A stretch of 64,000 nt of DNA from assembly GCF_013282155.1 (NCBI RefSeq), contig NZ_BLWI01000001.1, positions 186,001 through 250,000 on the forward strand, written 5' to 3'. The stretch's first letter is position 1. Each line of letters opens with the position of its first letter. The stretch is from Sulfitobacter sp. HGT1. Its GTDB lineage: Bacteria; Pseudomonadota; Alphaproteobacteria; Rhodobacterales; Rhodobacteraceae. The notes beneath the pieces were generated by a model, which saw nothing but the letters and a program-made list of their open reading frames with translations, was not told where the DNA came from and searched no databases. Shown here one piece after another: positions 44,046 through 54,215 of this stretch. Made by a program: the position numbers and the translations under genes.

Positions 44046-45278
44046 TTAGGCAAAGGCACCCATTTCAAATTTCAGTGCCTTGGCGACTGTAAAGATGTCT
44101 TTGTCGCCACGCCCGCACATGTTCATGCAGATGATGTGGTCTTTCGGCAGGTCTGGCGCGATCTTCATGACATGTGCCAAGGCGTGCGAGGGCTCCAGCG
44201 CGGGGATGATCCCCTCAAGCTTGCAGCTGAGCTGGAAGGCTTCCAATGCTTCGACATCGGTGATCGACACATATTTTGCGCGGCCGATATCATGCAGCCA
44301 CGAATGTTCAGGCCCGATGCCGGGGTAATCAAGGCCGGCCGAGATCGAGAACCCTTCGAGGATCTGCCCGTCGTCATCTTGCAACAGATAGGTCCTGTTG
44401 CCATGCAAGACACCCGGACGCCCGCCGGTTAGCGACGCGCAATGCTCCATCTTTTCATTCACGCCTTTGCCGCCGGCTTCGACGCCGATGATGTTGACCT
44501 GCTTATCGTCCAGGAAAGGATAGAACAGACCCATCGCGTTGGACCCGCCGCCAATGGCCGCGATCAAGGTGTCGGGCAGGCGGTCTTCGGCCTCCATCAT
44601 CTGTTCGCGGACTTCCTTGCCGATGATGCTTTGGAAATCGCGCACCATGGCGGGGTAGGGGTGCGGACCCGCGACCGTGCCGATGCAATAGAACGTATCG
44701 CGGACATTGGTCACCCAGTCGCGCAGGGCGTCGTTCATCGCATCTTTCAATGTGCCACGGCCAGAGGTGACGGGGATCACTTCGGCCCCAAGCAACCGCA
44801 TACGGAAAACGTTGGGTGCCTGACGTTCAACATCATGCGCGCCCATATAGACCACACATTGCAAACCGAACTTGGCACAAACCGTTGCCGTTGCCACGCC
44901 GTGCTGGCCGGCACCGGTTTCAGCGATGATCCGTTTTTTACCCATGCGGCGGGCAAGAATGATCTGGCCCAAGACGTTGTTGATCTTATGCGCACCGGTG
45001 TGGTTCAGCTCGTCGCGCTTCATGTACACCTTGGCACCGCCCAGATGGTCGGTCAGACGCTCGGCGAAATACAAGGGGCTGGGACGGCCAACATAGTGCT
45101 TCCACAGGAAATTCATTTCGGCCCAGAAACTGTCGTCGGTCTTGGCCTTTTCATATTGCTCTTCCAGCTCGAGAATCAGAGGCATCAGGGTTTCTGAAAC
45201 GAACCGCCCACCGAAATCGCCGAACCGGCCGTTTTCGTCGGGTCCGGTCATGAAAGAGTTGAAAAGATCATTGGACAT
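44046..45278 (-). CDS. trpB: tryptophan synthase beta subunit
   Basis: A 410-residue PLP enzyme (TrpB1 type) joining indole and serine to tryptophan. The PLP lysine is Lys98 in [23 protein letters not shown] (catalytic Glu), GGGSNAMG (PLP phosphate) and [16 protein letters not shown] are conserved. trpB has no trpF or trpA neighbour: it sits between a DUF4893 gene and an AsmA-like gene. The 50-bp palindromic repeat copy 2 lies about 105 bases before its start. Confidence 0.98.
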   Translation of the reverse strand: MSNDLFNSFMTGPDENGRFGDFGGRFVSETLMPLILELEEQYEKAKTDDSFWAEMNFLWKHYVGRPSPLYFAERLTDHLGGAKVYMKRDELNHTGAHKINNVLGQIILARRMGKKRIIAETGAGQHGVATATVCAKFGLQCVVYMGAHDVERQAPNVFRMRLLGAEVIPVTSGRGTLKDAMNDALRDWVTNVRDTFYCIGTVAGPHPYPAMVRDFQSIIGKEVREQMMEAEDRLPDTLIAAIGGGSNAMGLFYPFLDDKQVNIIGVEAGGKGVNEKMEHCASLTGGRPGVLHGNRTYLLQDDDGQILEGFSISAGLDYPGIGPEHSWLHDIGRAKYVSITDVEALEAFQLSCKLEGIIPALEPSHALAHVMKIAPDLPKDHIICMNMCGRGDKDIFTVAKALKFEMGAFA

Positions 45279-45382
45279 GAGGTGCTCCTTGCGCTTGGCA
45301 TAGCCATAGCGCCCCAGCTAAGGCAGGTAAAGACAAGGACGCGGCGACGATTTGACACTTATGGTTAACGCCCACCGCGTCA

Positions 45383-45432
45383 GACGGAAAATTCGAATTT
45401 TCCGGTCCGGAATTTTTGAAAAATTCCGCCGC
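45383..45432 (+). repeat. 50-bp palindromic repeat, copy 2 (upstream of trpB, downstream of asmA-like)
   Basis: A 50-bp unit, 45/50 identical to 36883-36932 and on the same strand. Its palindromes are GGAAAATTC/GAATTTTCC, CGG-T-CCG and GGAATTTTT/AAAAATTCC. It starts 105 bases upstream of the trpB start and ends 5 bases after the AsmA-like stop, so it could also act as that gene's terminator. Confidence 0.72.
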
Positions 45433-45436
45433 GCCC

Positions 45437-47371
45437 TCACTCGAATATCTTGAGCAATTTACGTTTCAGTTCGTCTTCCACGCGGTCTTTCAAGGCGTCT
45501 TCGACTGATTGCCCGTCTTCACGCGCCACCCCCAGCTTTTCCTGCAATTTATTTTCCAGTTTTTGCTGGGCTTTTTCTTTCTCGGCGGCAAAGTTCAAAT
45601 CGATTGCGGCCTGCAAATCGGGTTTGATCTGCGGGGAGGCCCAAGGCCCGAAAATCCGCACCGGCACCGCAAACCCCCGATCACCGTTCACCCGCAACGC
45701 TTTTGGGGTGACGGTGTAATCGACCGTTTGCGCGCCAATGCCCACTTTGCCCGCGCCCGTTGCGGTAAAGTTGGGCAAGAGCATCAGCAGATCACTGTTG
45801 GCAAGCACGCCCTGATCCATCGTGAAAGTCGCACCAAGGGAATCAAATACGGTAGTCCCGCCTTTGACATCGAAATTGCCCATCAAGGCATCCAGATCGA
45901 TCCCGTCGATGCTGCCGCGCCCGACATTGAGAGCGCCATCCCCCTTGAGGGACCGCATGATGGCGTCAATGGATTGCCCGACCCCCAAAAAGCTCAGATC
46001 CGCATCGCCGGTCCCTTTGAACCGCGACAGGCCCGCCGTTTGCACCAGCAAGGGCTGCATCTGGATGCCGCGTGCTGCCAGTTTGCCGCCGACAGACAGG
46101 CCGCTGCGGTTGTTCACCACGAACTCACCGCTGACGATGCCACCATAGGCGTTGATTTCGCGCAGTTCGGCCACCATCCGCGCGTTGTCATTGCGCAGCA
46201 AGACCCGCGTGGCACCCAAGGTCAAAGTCCCCAGTTCCACGCCCTCGGCCCGCAGGGCGATTTCGCCGTTGAAACCTGCCAGAGCGGCGGCATCAATCCG
46301 CGACGTGGACCAGCCCGCCTGCGCCGCCGCCGTTGTGCCAGCGCTTGCCGCGCTTTCGCTGCTGCCTGCAAATCCGGCCAGATTCAGCAAGCCGGTGGTT
46401 AGTTGCGCGTTGATGTTGGGTGTGCCGTTCAATGTGATATCGGCAGCACCGCGCAGGGTGTTCCCGCCCAGATCAGCCGTCATTTCGCGCAGGGCAAGGC
46501 GGCGGTCAGGGGTCAGGGTCAGTTGCAGCTTTACATCGGCGCTGCGGCCCAAACCTTGGGGCAGCTCAACTGTGCCTGCGCCAAGGGAGGCCAGAAACCG
46601 TCCGGTGTCCGGCGTCTTGAACACCAGATCGCCCGCGACCGCACCATTCAGCCCGGCCCGTCCCGCAAGGGTAAAGCCGCCGCCTTTGGTGTCCAGTCGC
46701 GCCGTGATTGGGCGCACGTCACCGTTCAGAAATTGGTCGAACCGCGAGATATTGGCCTGAACCGACACGCGGTCGCCCGCTGGCCGCAGCGCCGCGTTGA
46801 TCACCGCGTCGCCTGCACGCTCGGGCCAATCGAGGGACAGATCAACGCCTTCGTATCTGACCAGATCGGACCCTTCGGCATCGTAAATCAAGGTGGCGTC
46901 GGTGATGTTCAGCCGCTGGATGGTCAAGGGGCGCGGTGTGCTTGCGGGTGCGGTCGGTGCCGTTTCAATTTGTGCATCGCTGCCGCCATCGCTGAACTGC
47001 CAGCTTGCGCGCCCGTCCTTGCGGTGCTCCAGCCGGATCGTCGGGCTTTGGGCTTCGATGTTGGTGATCTTGATTTCGCCGCGGATGAACGCCAGCGCAT
47101 CGACGCCAATTGCCGCGTTTGCGGCGGACAACATCGCGCCATCCTTGGCCCATGACGCATTCCCGACCTCAAGCCCACCGGCGCTGACCCCAAGGATGGG
47201 CCAAAAGGTGATGCCGACATCGCCGGTGATTTTGACGTCACGCCCCGTCAGATTGCGCAGTTGATCCGCCGCAATCCGCGCGATCCGGTCTGCGGGCAGC
47301 AGAAACAAGGACCCGATTGCAACGGCTATGATCAGCAGCAGCACCCCGAAAATTCTGATAATCCATTTCAT
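45437..47371 (-). CDS. AsmA-family envelope protein
   Basis: A 644-residue AsmA-like protein with an N-terminal signal anchor (about 5-23) and a long periplasmic beta-rich body. The AsmA N-terminal domain is seen in [35 protein letters not shown], and the C-terminal AsmA_2 region around [45 protein letters not shown]. The last 60 residues are charged and helical ([17 protein letters not shown]). AsmA-like proteins form channels for phospholipid transport to the outer membrane; the specific role here is inferred. It is divergent from rimO. Confidence 0.87.
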   Translation of the reverse strand: MKWIIRIFGVLLLIIAVAIGSLFLLPADRIARIAADQLRNLTGRDVKITGDVGITFWPILGVSAGGLEVGNASWAKDGAMLSAANAAIGVDALAFIRGEIKITNIEAQSPTIRLEHRKDGRASWQFSDGGSDAQIETAPTAPASTPRPLTIQRLNITDATLIYDAEGSDLVRYEGVDLSLDWPERAGDAVINAALRPAGDRVSVQANISRFDQFLNGDVRPITARLDTKGGGFTLAGRAGLNGAVAGDLVFKTPDTGRFLASLGAGTVELPQGLGRSADVKLQLTLTPDRRLALREMTADLGGNTLRGAADITLNGTPNINAQLTTGLLNLAGFAGSSESAASAGTTAAAQAGWSTSRIDAAALAGFNGEIALRAEGVELGTLTLGATRVLLRNDNARMVAELREINAYGGIVSGEFVVNNRSGLSVGGKLAARGIQMQPLLVQTAGLSRFKGTGDADLSFLGVGQSIDAIMRSLKGDGALNVGRGSIDGIDLDALMGNFDVKGGTTVFDSLGATFTMDQGVLANSDLLMLLPNFTATGAGKVGIGAQTVDYTVTPKALRVNGDRGFAVPVRIFGPWASPQIKPDLQAAIDLNFAAEKEKAQQKLENKLQEKLGVAREDGQSVEDALKDRVEDELKRKLLKIFE

Positions 47372-47435
47372 TGCCCGTCTCCTTGCCCGTTACGGGGTCT
47401 TTCCCAGACCCTTTGCATGGCTTATAGCGCATTTC

Positions 47436-48806
47436 ATGAGCACAAACCCACCCAATCTACGCCCTGATCTTGCCCCCAAAGCAAAAATCAGCAACCCGTC
47501 CCGCCCCGGCCAGCCAACCATTGGCATGGTATCGCTTGGCTGCCCCAAGGCTTTGGTCGATTCCGAACGGATTTTGACCCGTCTGCGCGCCGAAGGCTAT
47601 GGCGTGTCGCCAGATTATGCCGGTGCCGACGCGGTGATCGTGAACACCTGCGGCTTCCTTGATTCTGCCAAGGCCGAGAGCCTCGAGGCGATTGGCGAGG
47701 CGCTCAAGGAAAATGGCCGCGTGATTGTGACGGGGTGTCTGGGTGCCGAACCCGATTACATCCGCGAACACCATCCGCGCATTCTGGCCGTCACCGGCCC
47801 GCATCAATACGAACAGGTGCTGGATGCCGTGCACGCCGCCGTGCCGCCGTCGCCAGACCCGTTCATTGACCTGCTGCCCGCCCAAGCCGTCAGCCTGACG
47901 CCGCGCCACTACAGCTATCTGAAAATCTCCGAAGGCTGTAACCACAAGTGCAAGTTCTGCATTATCCCCGACATGCGCGGCCGCCTGCAATCGCGCCCCG
48001 CCCATGCGATCATGCGCGAGGCTGAAAAGCTGGTGCAAAGCGGCGTGAAAGAACTGTTGGTGATCTCGCAGGATACCTCGGCTTACGGGGTTGATATCAA
48101 ACATGCCGAAGATCGCGGCCACCGCGCCCATATCACCGATCTGGCGCGTGATCTGGGCTCGCTTGGCGCGTGGGTGCGGCTGCACTACGTCTATCCCTAT
48201 CCGCATGTGCGCAACCTGATCCCGCTGATGGCCGAAGGGCTGGTGCTGCCCTATCTGGATATCCCCTTCCAGCACGCGCATCCTGATGTTCTAAAACGGA
48301 TGGCGCGCCCTGCTGCGGCTGCCAAAACGCTCGACGAAATCGCCGCCTGGCGCGACACCTGTCCCGATATCACCCTGCGCTCGACCTTTATCGTGGGCTA
48401 TCCCGGCGAGACGGAGGCCGAATTCCAGACCCTGCTGGATTGGCTGGACGAGGCGCAGTTGGACCGCGTGGGGTGTTTCCAATATGAAAACGTCGATGGT
48501 GCGCGGTCAAATGCGTTGCCGGATCACGTGGCCGATGAGGTCAAACAAGACCGCTGGAACCGGTTTATGGAGAAAGCGCAGGCGATTTCCGAGGCCAAGC
48601 TGGAGGCCAAGGTCGGTCGCCGCATGGATGTGATCATCGACGAGATCGACGGCGATGCTGCAACCTGCCGTACCAAGGCCGACGCGCCCGAGATCGACGG
48701 GAACCTGTTCATCGACGAAGGCTTTGAGGGGTTGTCGGTGGGCGACATCGTCACGGTCGAGGTCGAGGAAGCGGGCGAGTATGATCTATGGGGGCGGGTT
48801 GTTTGA
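47436..48806 (+). CDS. rimO: ribosomal protein S12 methylthiotransferase
   Basis: A 456-residue radical-SAM methylthiotransferase that modifies Asp of ribosomal protein S12. The N-terminal UPF0004 domain has Cys residues in [21 protein letters not shown] and VTGCLGAEP for the second cluster; the radical-SAM cluster is [17 protein letters not shown] (CxxxCxxC); a TRAM domain ends the protein. The ATG at 47436 leaves a 28-residue Pro-rich lead before the domain. The ribosome site is weak. Both Fe-S clusters may depend on Nfu. Confidence 0.97.
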   Translation: MSTNPPNLRPDLAPKAKISNPSRPGQPTIGMVSLGCPKALVDSERILTRLRAEGYGVSPDYAGADAVIVNTCGFLDSAKAESLEAIGEALKENGRVIVTGCLGAEPDYIREHHPRILAVTGPHQYEQVLDAVHAAVPPSPDPFIDLLPAQAVSLTPRHYSYLKISEGCNHKCKFCIIPDMRGRLQSRPAHAIMREAEKLVQSGVKELLVISQDTSAYGVDIKHAEDRGHRAHITDLARDLGSLGAWVRLHYVYPYPHVRNLIPLMAEGLVLPYLDIPFQHAHPDVLKRMARPAAAAKTLDEIAAWRDTCPDITLRSTFIVGYPGETEAEFQTLLDWLDEAQLDRVGCFQYENVDGARSNALPDHVADEVKQDRWNRFMEKAQAISEAKLEAKVGRRMDVIIDEIDGDAATCRTKADAPEIDGNLFIDEGFEGLSVGDIVTVEVEEAGEYDLWGRVV

Positions 48807-48808
48807 GG

Positions 48809-48897
48809 GGGCAGCACGCTCTCTGAAACAATGCCGCGATTTGCCGGACAAGACCCCGATGTATCGGGCAAGCCGCCGCCGGCTTTCAGTGCTGCCC
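48809..48897. terminator. inverted repeat between convergent rimO and DMT transporter genes
   Basis: GGGCAGCAC (48809-48817) and GTGCTGCCC (48889-48897), plus CTGAAA and TTTCAG inside them, would close a 90-base stem-loop covering the entire intergenic gap. A bidirectional terminator is likely, but a folded RNA of another type is possible. Confidence 0.5.
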
Positions 48898-48898
48898 G

Positions 48899-49738
48899 TC
48901 AGGCATTCAGCCCGATCACGATGATGCCGATTGTCATGAGAACGGCAGCGCCTAAACGGCGTTTCCAATTGCCCTCTTTCAGGATGATGAAGCCGATAAG
49001 CGTTGCGAAAATAACGGATGTTTCACGCAGCGCTGAAACGGCCCCCAAAGGCGCAAAGTTTTTGGCGTAAAGCACCAGACCATAGGCGGTGATCGAAACC
49101 ATGCCGCCTGCAATGCCCACAAGCCAGACCTTCATCGGCAGCCGGGCCAGCGTGTCGCGTTTGCGCCATCCGATAAAGCCCGCAATGAACAGATGCAAAA
49201 ATGCGCCCCACGCCCAATAGCTCAGGGTGTTGCCTGAAATCCGGACGCCGACACCGTCAACGAGCGAATAGACCGAGATAAAGAACCCCGTCCCCAGTGA
49301 AAAAAGCAGGGCCGTCTTGCCAATGCCTGACCGCAGAGCGACCCAATTGCTGAGGATAATTCCGGCGGCGATCAGCCCGATCCCGGCCAAAACGGCCCAG
49401 GACAGGACTTCGCCCAGCAAAAGATATGCCCAAAGCGACACAAGCACCGGCACGATCCCGCGTGCAATCGGGTAGACGACGCTTAGATCGCCATGTTGGT
49501 AGGCACGCCCCAGCAGGTAGAAATATCCGAAATGCACGATCGTAGACATCGCGATATAGGGCGCGCTTTGCAGATTTGGCAGGGGCAGTAAAAGCACCAT
49601 CACCAGCCCCGGAATGACGTGCCCTAGTGCCACAAGGCCAAGGGTGGTTGTCCGGTCGGCGGCTGTCTTTACGATGGCATTCCAGACCGCATGAAGTATG
49701 GCCGCCGACAGGATGATTGCAATAATGAAGGGCGACAT
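48899..49738 (-). CDS. EamA/DMT-family transporter
   Basis: A 279-residue membrane protein with ten predicted helices in two EamA repeats (ILHAVWNAIVKTA...GRAYQHGDLSVVYPIARGIVPVLVSLWAYLLLGE and the second ...ALRETSVIFATLIGFIILKEG). The paired glycines and acidic ends (LLGE, LKEG) are typical. DMT proteins export or import metabolites; the substrate is unknown. The ATG at 49738 is the first before the hydrophobic core. It is divergent from the sulfatase gene. Confidence 0.88.
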   Translation of the reverse strand: MSPFIIAIILSAAILHAVWNAIVKTAADRTTTLGLVALGHVIPGLVMVLLLPLPNLQSAPYIAMSTIVHFGYFYLLGRAYQHGDLSVVYPIARGIVPVLVSLWAYLLLGEVLSWAVLAGIGLIAAGIILSNWVALRSGIGKTALLFSLGTGFFISVYSLVDGVGVRISGNTLSYWAWGAFLHLFIAGFIGWRKRDTLARLPMKVWLVGIAGGMVSITAYGLVLYAKNFAPLGAVSALRETSVIFATLIGFIILKEGNWKRRLGAAVLMTIGIIVIGLNA

Positions 49739-49935
49739 CTGGGTCTTTCGGGGCTGGGCGCAGGAGGGGGCGGGCCGTGATCGGTTCCGTTTGACGAACA
49801 TTTACAGAAAATACCGACTTGGCAAGCCGCGCATGCCGCAGCCGATCTGCCCGAACCCATTGTCAAAGAAACACTCTTTCCACCGGCACGCTTTTTAAGG
49901 CTAATGGGGCAACCGGATCAAAAGGGAGTGGCGTC

Positions 49936-51492
49936 ATGGGCAGCACCAAAAACGTTCTGTTTATCGTTATCGACCAATTGCGCGCCGATTGTGTGTTTGG
50001 CCCGATGGCAGACCATATCGACATCCCCAACCTGCGCGCGCTGATGGCGGATGCGGTGACCTTTCAGCGCCATTTTTCGGTCGTGTCGCCCTGTGGGCCT
50101 TCGCGGGCCTCTTTGTTGACGGGGCAATATGCGATGAACCACCGGTCGGTGCGCAATGGCACGCCGCTGCGCCATGACGTGCCCAATGTCGCAACCGAAA
50201 TGCGAAAATCGGGCTATGTTCCGATGCTGTTCGGGTACACGGATACCTCGCAAGACCCGCGCGTATTTCCCGCCAATGATCCGGCGATGCACAGCTATGA
50301 ATACCCGATGAACGGGTTTCAGGAAGCCGTCGAAATGCGGTTTGAAATGTCGTACCCGTGGCGGTCGCATTTGATGGCGCAGGGTTATGAATTCGACACC
50401 TATCAAGACGTGTTTCGGCCTGTTTCGCCGACGGGCGGGGTGCCGAGGATCAATGATCCGGCGCTTTATTCCCATGCCGACAGTGACACTGCGTTTCTGA
50501 CCGACCGGTTTCTTGCGACCATGCCCGCCTATCACGATCAGGACTGGTTCGCGCATCTGACCTATATCCGGCCCCATCCGCCGCTCGTGGCTCCTGCACC
50601 CTATAACGACATGTACGACGCTGGCAGTATCCCTTTGCCCATACGTCACGCCGATCCTGCAACCGAAATCGCGCAGCACCCGTTCTTTGACCCGACGATT
50701 GCGCAGAAAACACCGGCGGGGAATGTCGTGGGCTTTCCCGATCTGGACCCTTCCGACGAAAACATCCAAACCTTGCGCGCGATTTATTTCGGGCTGATCA
50801 CCGAAGTGGATGCGCATATCGGGCGGGTGGTGCAGTTTCTGAAAGACAGCGGCCAATATGAAGACACCTTGCTGATCGTCACCGCAGATCACGGTGAAAT
50901 GTTGGGCGACCGTCATTGCTGGAGCAAATTCACCCCGCATGACGCGGCCTTTCATACGCCCTTGATCATCCGCCAGCCGGGCAATGCGGATCGTGCCGGT
51001 GCTGTCGTGACAACCCCGGTCGAGACGATAGACATCACGCCCACGATCCTCGATTGGGTGGGCCAAGATATTCCCAATTCCATGGATGGCAGATCGCTGT
51101 TGCCGTTGTTGGCGGGAAAGACACCCGCCGATTGGCGGCGCTATTCGTTTTCGGAACTCGACTTTTCAGAACCCGAAACCCCAACCCTGTGGGAGCAATC
51201 CTTGGGGACGGGGCCAAGTGAGTCATCTTTGTCGATCCTGCGCGAAGACCGTTTTACCCTTGTTACGTTCGCGGCCGATCTGCCGCCGATCCTCTATGAC
51301 CATCACGGCGACGGAGAGGCCGAGAACGTCGCACATAAACCCGAATTCGCGGCGGAACTGTACCGGATGACCCGGTTGATGTTGCAGCACTGGATGAAGA
51401 ACATGGACCACACATTGTCACTGGCCACGATCACAGACGCAGGGCCGCGCGTTCAAAAACGGTATAAAACGAGTGATTTAGAAAGCGGCTGA
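49936..51492 (+). CDS. sulfatase/phosphonate monoester hydrolase family enzyme
   Basis: A 518-residue alkaline-phosphatase-superfamily enzyme without a signal peptide, so cytoplasmic. The formylglycine Cys53 is in SPCGPSRASLLTGQY (C-x-P-S-R), metal ligand Asp13 in VIDQLRAD, and ADHGEMLGDRHCWSKF holds the second metal site. The length and motifs suit the arylsulfatase/phosphonate monoester hydrolase branch, which is promiscuous. AAGGGAG precedes the ATG. It reads the same way as the following ABC transporter, separated by 576 bases, and may desulfate its imported substrate. Confidence 0.88.
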   Translation: MGSTKNVLFIVIDQLRADCVFGPMADHIDIPNLRALMADAVTFQRHFSVVSPCGPSRASLLTGQYAMNHRSVRNGTPLRHDVPNVATEMRKSGYVPMLFGYTDTSQDPRVFPANDPAMHSYEYPMNGFQEAVEMRFEMSYPWRSHLMAQGYEFDTYQDVFRPVSPTGGVPRINDPALYSHADSDTAFLTDRFLATMPAYHDQDWFAHLTYIRPHPPLVAPAPYNDMYDAGSIPLPIRHADPATEIAQHPFFDPTIAQKTPAGNVVGFPDLDPSDENIQTLRAIYFGLITEVDAHIGRVVQFLKDSGQYEDTLLIVTADHGEMLGDRHCWSKFTPHDAAFHTPLIIRQPGNADRAGAVVTTPVETIDITPTILDWVGQDIPNSMDGRSLLPLLAGKTPADWRRYSFSELDFSEPETPTLWEQSLGTGPSESSLSILREDRFTLVTFAADLPPILYDHHGDGEAENVAHKPEFAAELYRMTRLMLQHWMKNMDHTLSLATITDAGPRVQKRYKTSDLESG

Positions 51493-52068
51493 CTGTTGGG
51501 TGAACCCCATGCGCCAAAGGCGGCATCGGGGGAAAGCAACCTGCTTTCGGGGTGGGGGGAATGGGCCGGACATGCCGGTTTTGGGCTGAAAATAGACGAT
51601 TTTTGCGCGGTTAAACGGTCTCTTGCGCCAATCGACAACACTTTGGCCTGAATGGAAATTGTTGACAGGTGCCATAGAATAGCCGCTACTCTGGGTATCT
51701 GCTGGGAATTTTTCATGCCAAAAACATTGTGCGCGCCCTTAGATGTGGCATCGACCAATGCAAATCCAAGACAATTAACGACTGCCGTGAAGCGCCACGG
51801 CCAAATCGTTTGGCATGGGCTCCTGTCCGTCCAAACGCTTCGTTTTATATCGTTTATGCCTAATGCCAGGGCATTTCTTTCAAATCCAAAGATAATCTTA
51901 CACCGATGCACAAAAACGGGGTGCGTTGCCGAAGGACCGTGTCACACCGTTTTTACATCCAACCCATAAAACCAACATAATGCGGCAAACGCATTGCAGG
52001 CGCAAAAGGGCACAAAGCCCAGCGGTCCGGAAAAGGATACGCACATCACGACCAACAAGGAGAGACGA
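51493..52068 (+). other. 576-base gene-free region before the ABC operon
   Basis: No convincing frame. It holds two hairpins right after the sulfatase (GAAAGCA/TGCTTTC at 51532-51548, and CCGG/CCGG followed by TTTT near 51567-51583), one of which may be a terminator. The rest, AT-rich in parts (51600-51720, 51830-51900), probably carries the promoter and a long leader of the transporter operon. A 105-codon frame at 51652-51969 is present but looks like chance. Confidence 0.5.
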
Positions 52069-54108
52069 ATGAAGAAGGTACTTTTATCCAGCGCGGCGAT
52101 GACGCTTATGGCGGGTGCTGCGATGGCGGCCTGTCCGGCTGTCACCGTTTCCGATCCGATGGGCGTCGCCGCTGGCGCATTTCCGCAGCAATATGAACTG
52201 GCCGAATTTCAAGGCCTGGCCGATTGCACCCTCGAGATGTCCGAGAACCCGGATATCGCCGCCCTGAACGGCCGCATTCGCGGCAACCCCGAAATGCCCG
52301 CACTGGCCGACCGTTTGCCGTCCGAGCCTTTGGTCGTCGCCCCCTATGACATGATCGGCAGCTATGGCGGGACGTTCAATGCCCTGTCCAACGCGACCGA
52401 GGCGGGCACATCCGACTTTATGTCGGTGCGCCACGTCAATCTGGTGCGCTATGCCGATGACCTGACCACCATCGTGCCCAACGTCGCAAAAAGCTGGTCA
52501 TGGAATGACGACTATACCCAGCTGACATTTGTCCTGCGCGCAGGCCATAAATGGTCCGACGGCCAGCCCTTTGGTGCCGAGGATGTCGCGTTCTGGTACG
52601 AGAACCTTGCGCTTGATCCCAAGGTGATCGAAAGCCCCAAGGATTACGTTCTTGCCGGTGGCGAGCCGATGAAGGTCGAGGTCATTGACCCGCTGACGGT
52701 GCGTTTCACCATGCCATCGCCCAAGCCCGGGTTTCTGGCCCATTTCGCCAACCACTATGCCCAAGGCTTTCAGCCCAAGCATTTCCTTGGCCAGTATCAC
52801 CCGGCCATCAACCCCGACGCCGATACATTGGCACAATCGCTTGGGTTTGAAGGCGGCTATGACCTGATCAAAGCCTATTACGGCAGCTCTGACTGGATGG
52901 ACACGCCAACACCGATGCTGGCACATCCCGACAAGGTCGCAAACCTGCCGCTGGATGCAGCACCGACATTGGAAAGCCACATCGTGATTTCCGAGACGAC
53001 CGAGGGCCGTCAATTCGTGGCGAACCCCTATTACTACATGGTCGATACAGCCGGCCATCAACTGCCCTATATCAACGAAATGGACGAAATCTTTGTCGGC
53101 GAAAGCGAAGTGCGTCTGCTCAAGCTAGTGAACGGCGAAGTGGATTATAAAGCGCAGGCTTTGCAAATCGACTACGTCCCGCTGTTGATGGAAAACCAAG
53201 AGAAAGCCGGCTTTACCGTCGATCTGAAACCCGACATCACCATGCCGACTTTTGCGTTCAACGTGACGTCTGAAGATCTGGAAAAACGCAAGGTGTTCGG
53301 CGATCTGAAGTTCCGTCAGGCCATGTCTGTGGCAATGAACCGCGACGAAATCAACGAAGTCGCGATGTTCGGTCTGGGTACGCCGCAGCAATATGTCGGC
53401 TTTTCGCCCACGCCCGGCTTTGTCACACCGGAATGGGAACAGCATTACGCGCAGTTCGATCCTGAAATGGCAAAATCGCTGCTGGATGAAATCGGCGTTG
53501 TCGATGTTGACGGCGACGGTATGCGCGAATTGCCAAATGGCGATCCTTTGATCCTGAACCTGCAAGTCGCAACGCAAGGGATATCGATCAAGATTGTTGA
53601 ACTTGTCGGCCAAAGCTGGCGCGATGTGGGGGTCAACAACACGGTCAAGGAAGTGACATCGGATGAATACCGGTCCTCGCAATCGTCCAACCAGCTGGAT
53701 GTGACGCTTTGGGAGAAATCGGTACCTTTGGCCGTTGTCTTGGGGAACGCGGAAATCTTTATTCCGCCCTATGACAACTATTTCAACATGCGCACGGCGA
53801 TGCTGTGGGGCGAATATGTTGACTCAAATGGCGCATCCGGTGTTGAGCCGCCCGCCTATGCCAAGCAGATGATGGAAGACGTCAAAGCGTTTCAGGCAAC
53901 GCCCGTTGGCACCCCTGAATCGGATGCCTTGGGTCTGAAACTGGTCGAGGCAATGACCGGCAACCTGCTCTTCATCGGTACGGTGAAAGAGCAAAAGCCG
54001 ATCTACCACTCCAATGCGCTCAAGAACTTCCCCGAGTTCAAGACAGCGTCCTATGCCTATTACCGGACCTACCCTTACCGTCCGTCGCAGTGGTTCTTTG
54101 ACGAGTAA
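52069..54108 (+). CDS. ABC transporter substrate-binding protein (oligopeptide/oligosaccharide family 5)
   Basis: A 679-residue periplasmic binding protein with signal peptide (1-21, AMA cleavage) of the SBP_bac_5 family. Its conserved start VAKSWSWNDDYTQLTFVLRAGHKWSDGQPFGAEDVAFWYE is typical. It is about 150 residues longer than Opp/Dpp proteins (about 530), like the subset linked to oligosaccharides in rhizobia. AAGGAGAG lies upstream. It heads a five-gene operon. The sulfatase upstream and a uronate-dehydrogenase-like gene downstream hint at an acidic sugar rather than a peptide. Confidence 0.92.
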   Translation: MKKVLLSSAAMTLMAGAAMAACPAVTVSDPMGVAAGAFPQQYELAEFQGLADCTLEMSENPDIAALNGRIRGNPEMPALADRLPSEPLVVAPYDMIGSYGGTFNALSNATEAGTSDFMSVRHVNLVRYADDLTTIVPNVAKSWSWNDDYTQLTFVLRAGHKWSDGQPFGAEDVAFWYENLALDPKVIESPKDYVLAGGEPMKVEVIDPLTVRFTMPSPKPGFLAHFANHYAQGFQPKHFLGQYHPAINPDADTLAQSLGFEGGYDLIKAYYGSSDWMDTPTPMLAHPDKVANLPLDAAPTLESHIVISETTEGRQFVANPYYYMVDTAGHQLPYINEMDEIFVGESEVRLLKLVNGEVDYKAQALQIDYVPLLMENQEKAGFTVDLKPDITMPTFAFNVTSEDLEKRKVFGDLKFRQAMSVAMNRDEINEVAMFGLGTPQQYVGFSPTPGFVTPEWEQHYAQFDPEMAKSLLDEIGVVDVDGDGMRELPNGDPLILNLQVATQGISIKIVELVGQSWRDVGVNNTVKEVTSDEYRSSQSSNQLDVTLWEKSVPLAVVLGNAEIFIPPYDNYFNMRTAMLWGEYVDSNGASGVEPPAYAKQMMEDVKAFQATPVGTPESDALGLKLVEAMTGNLLFIGTVKEQKPIYHSNALKNFPEFKTASYAYYRTYPYRPSQWFFDE

Positions 54109-54215
54109 TCATCGCTTGTTGAAATGAACCGGGTTGCGGGCCAGCGTTGTTGGCCCGCAACCTTTATAACAGCGAACCCAAATGGGTCGTCATCTGCTGC
54201 GGGGCAAAAACATTC

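Noticed and set aside
51652..51969. 105-codon frame in the leader of the ABC operon
   Set aside because: No ribosome site, no hydrophobic or domain pattern, and it is rich in rare combinations; likely chance in the long leader.
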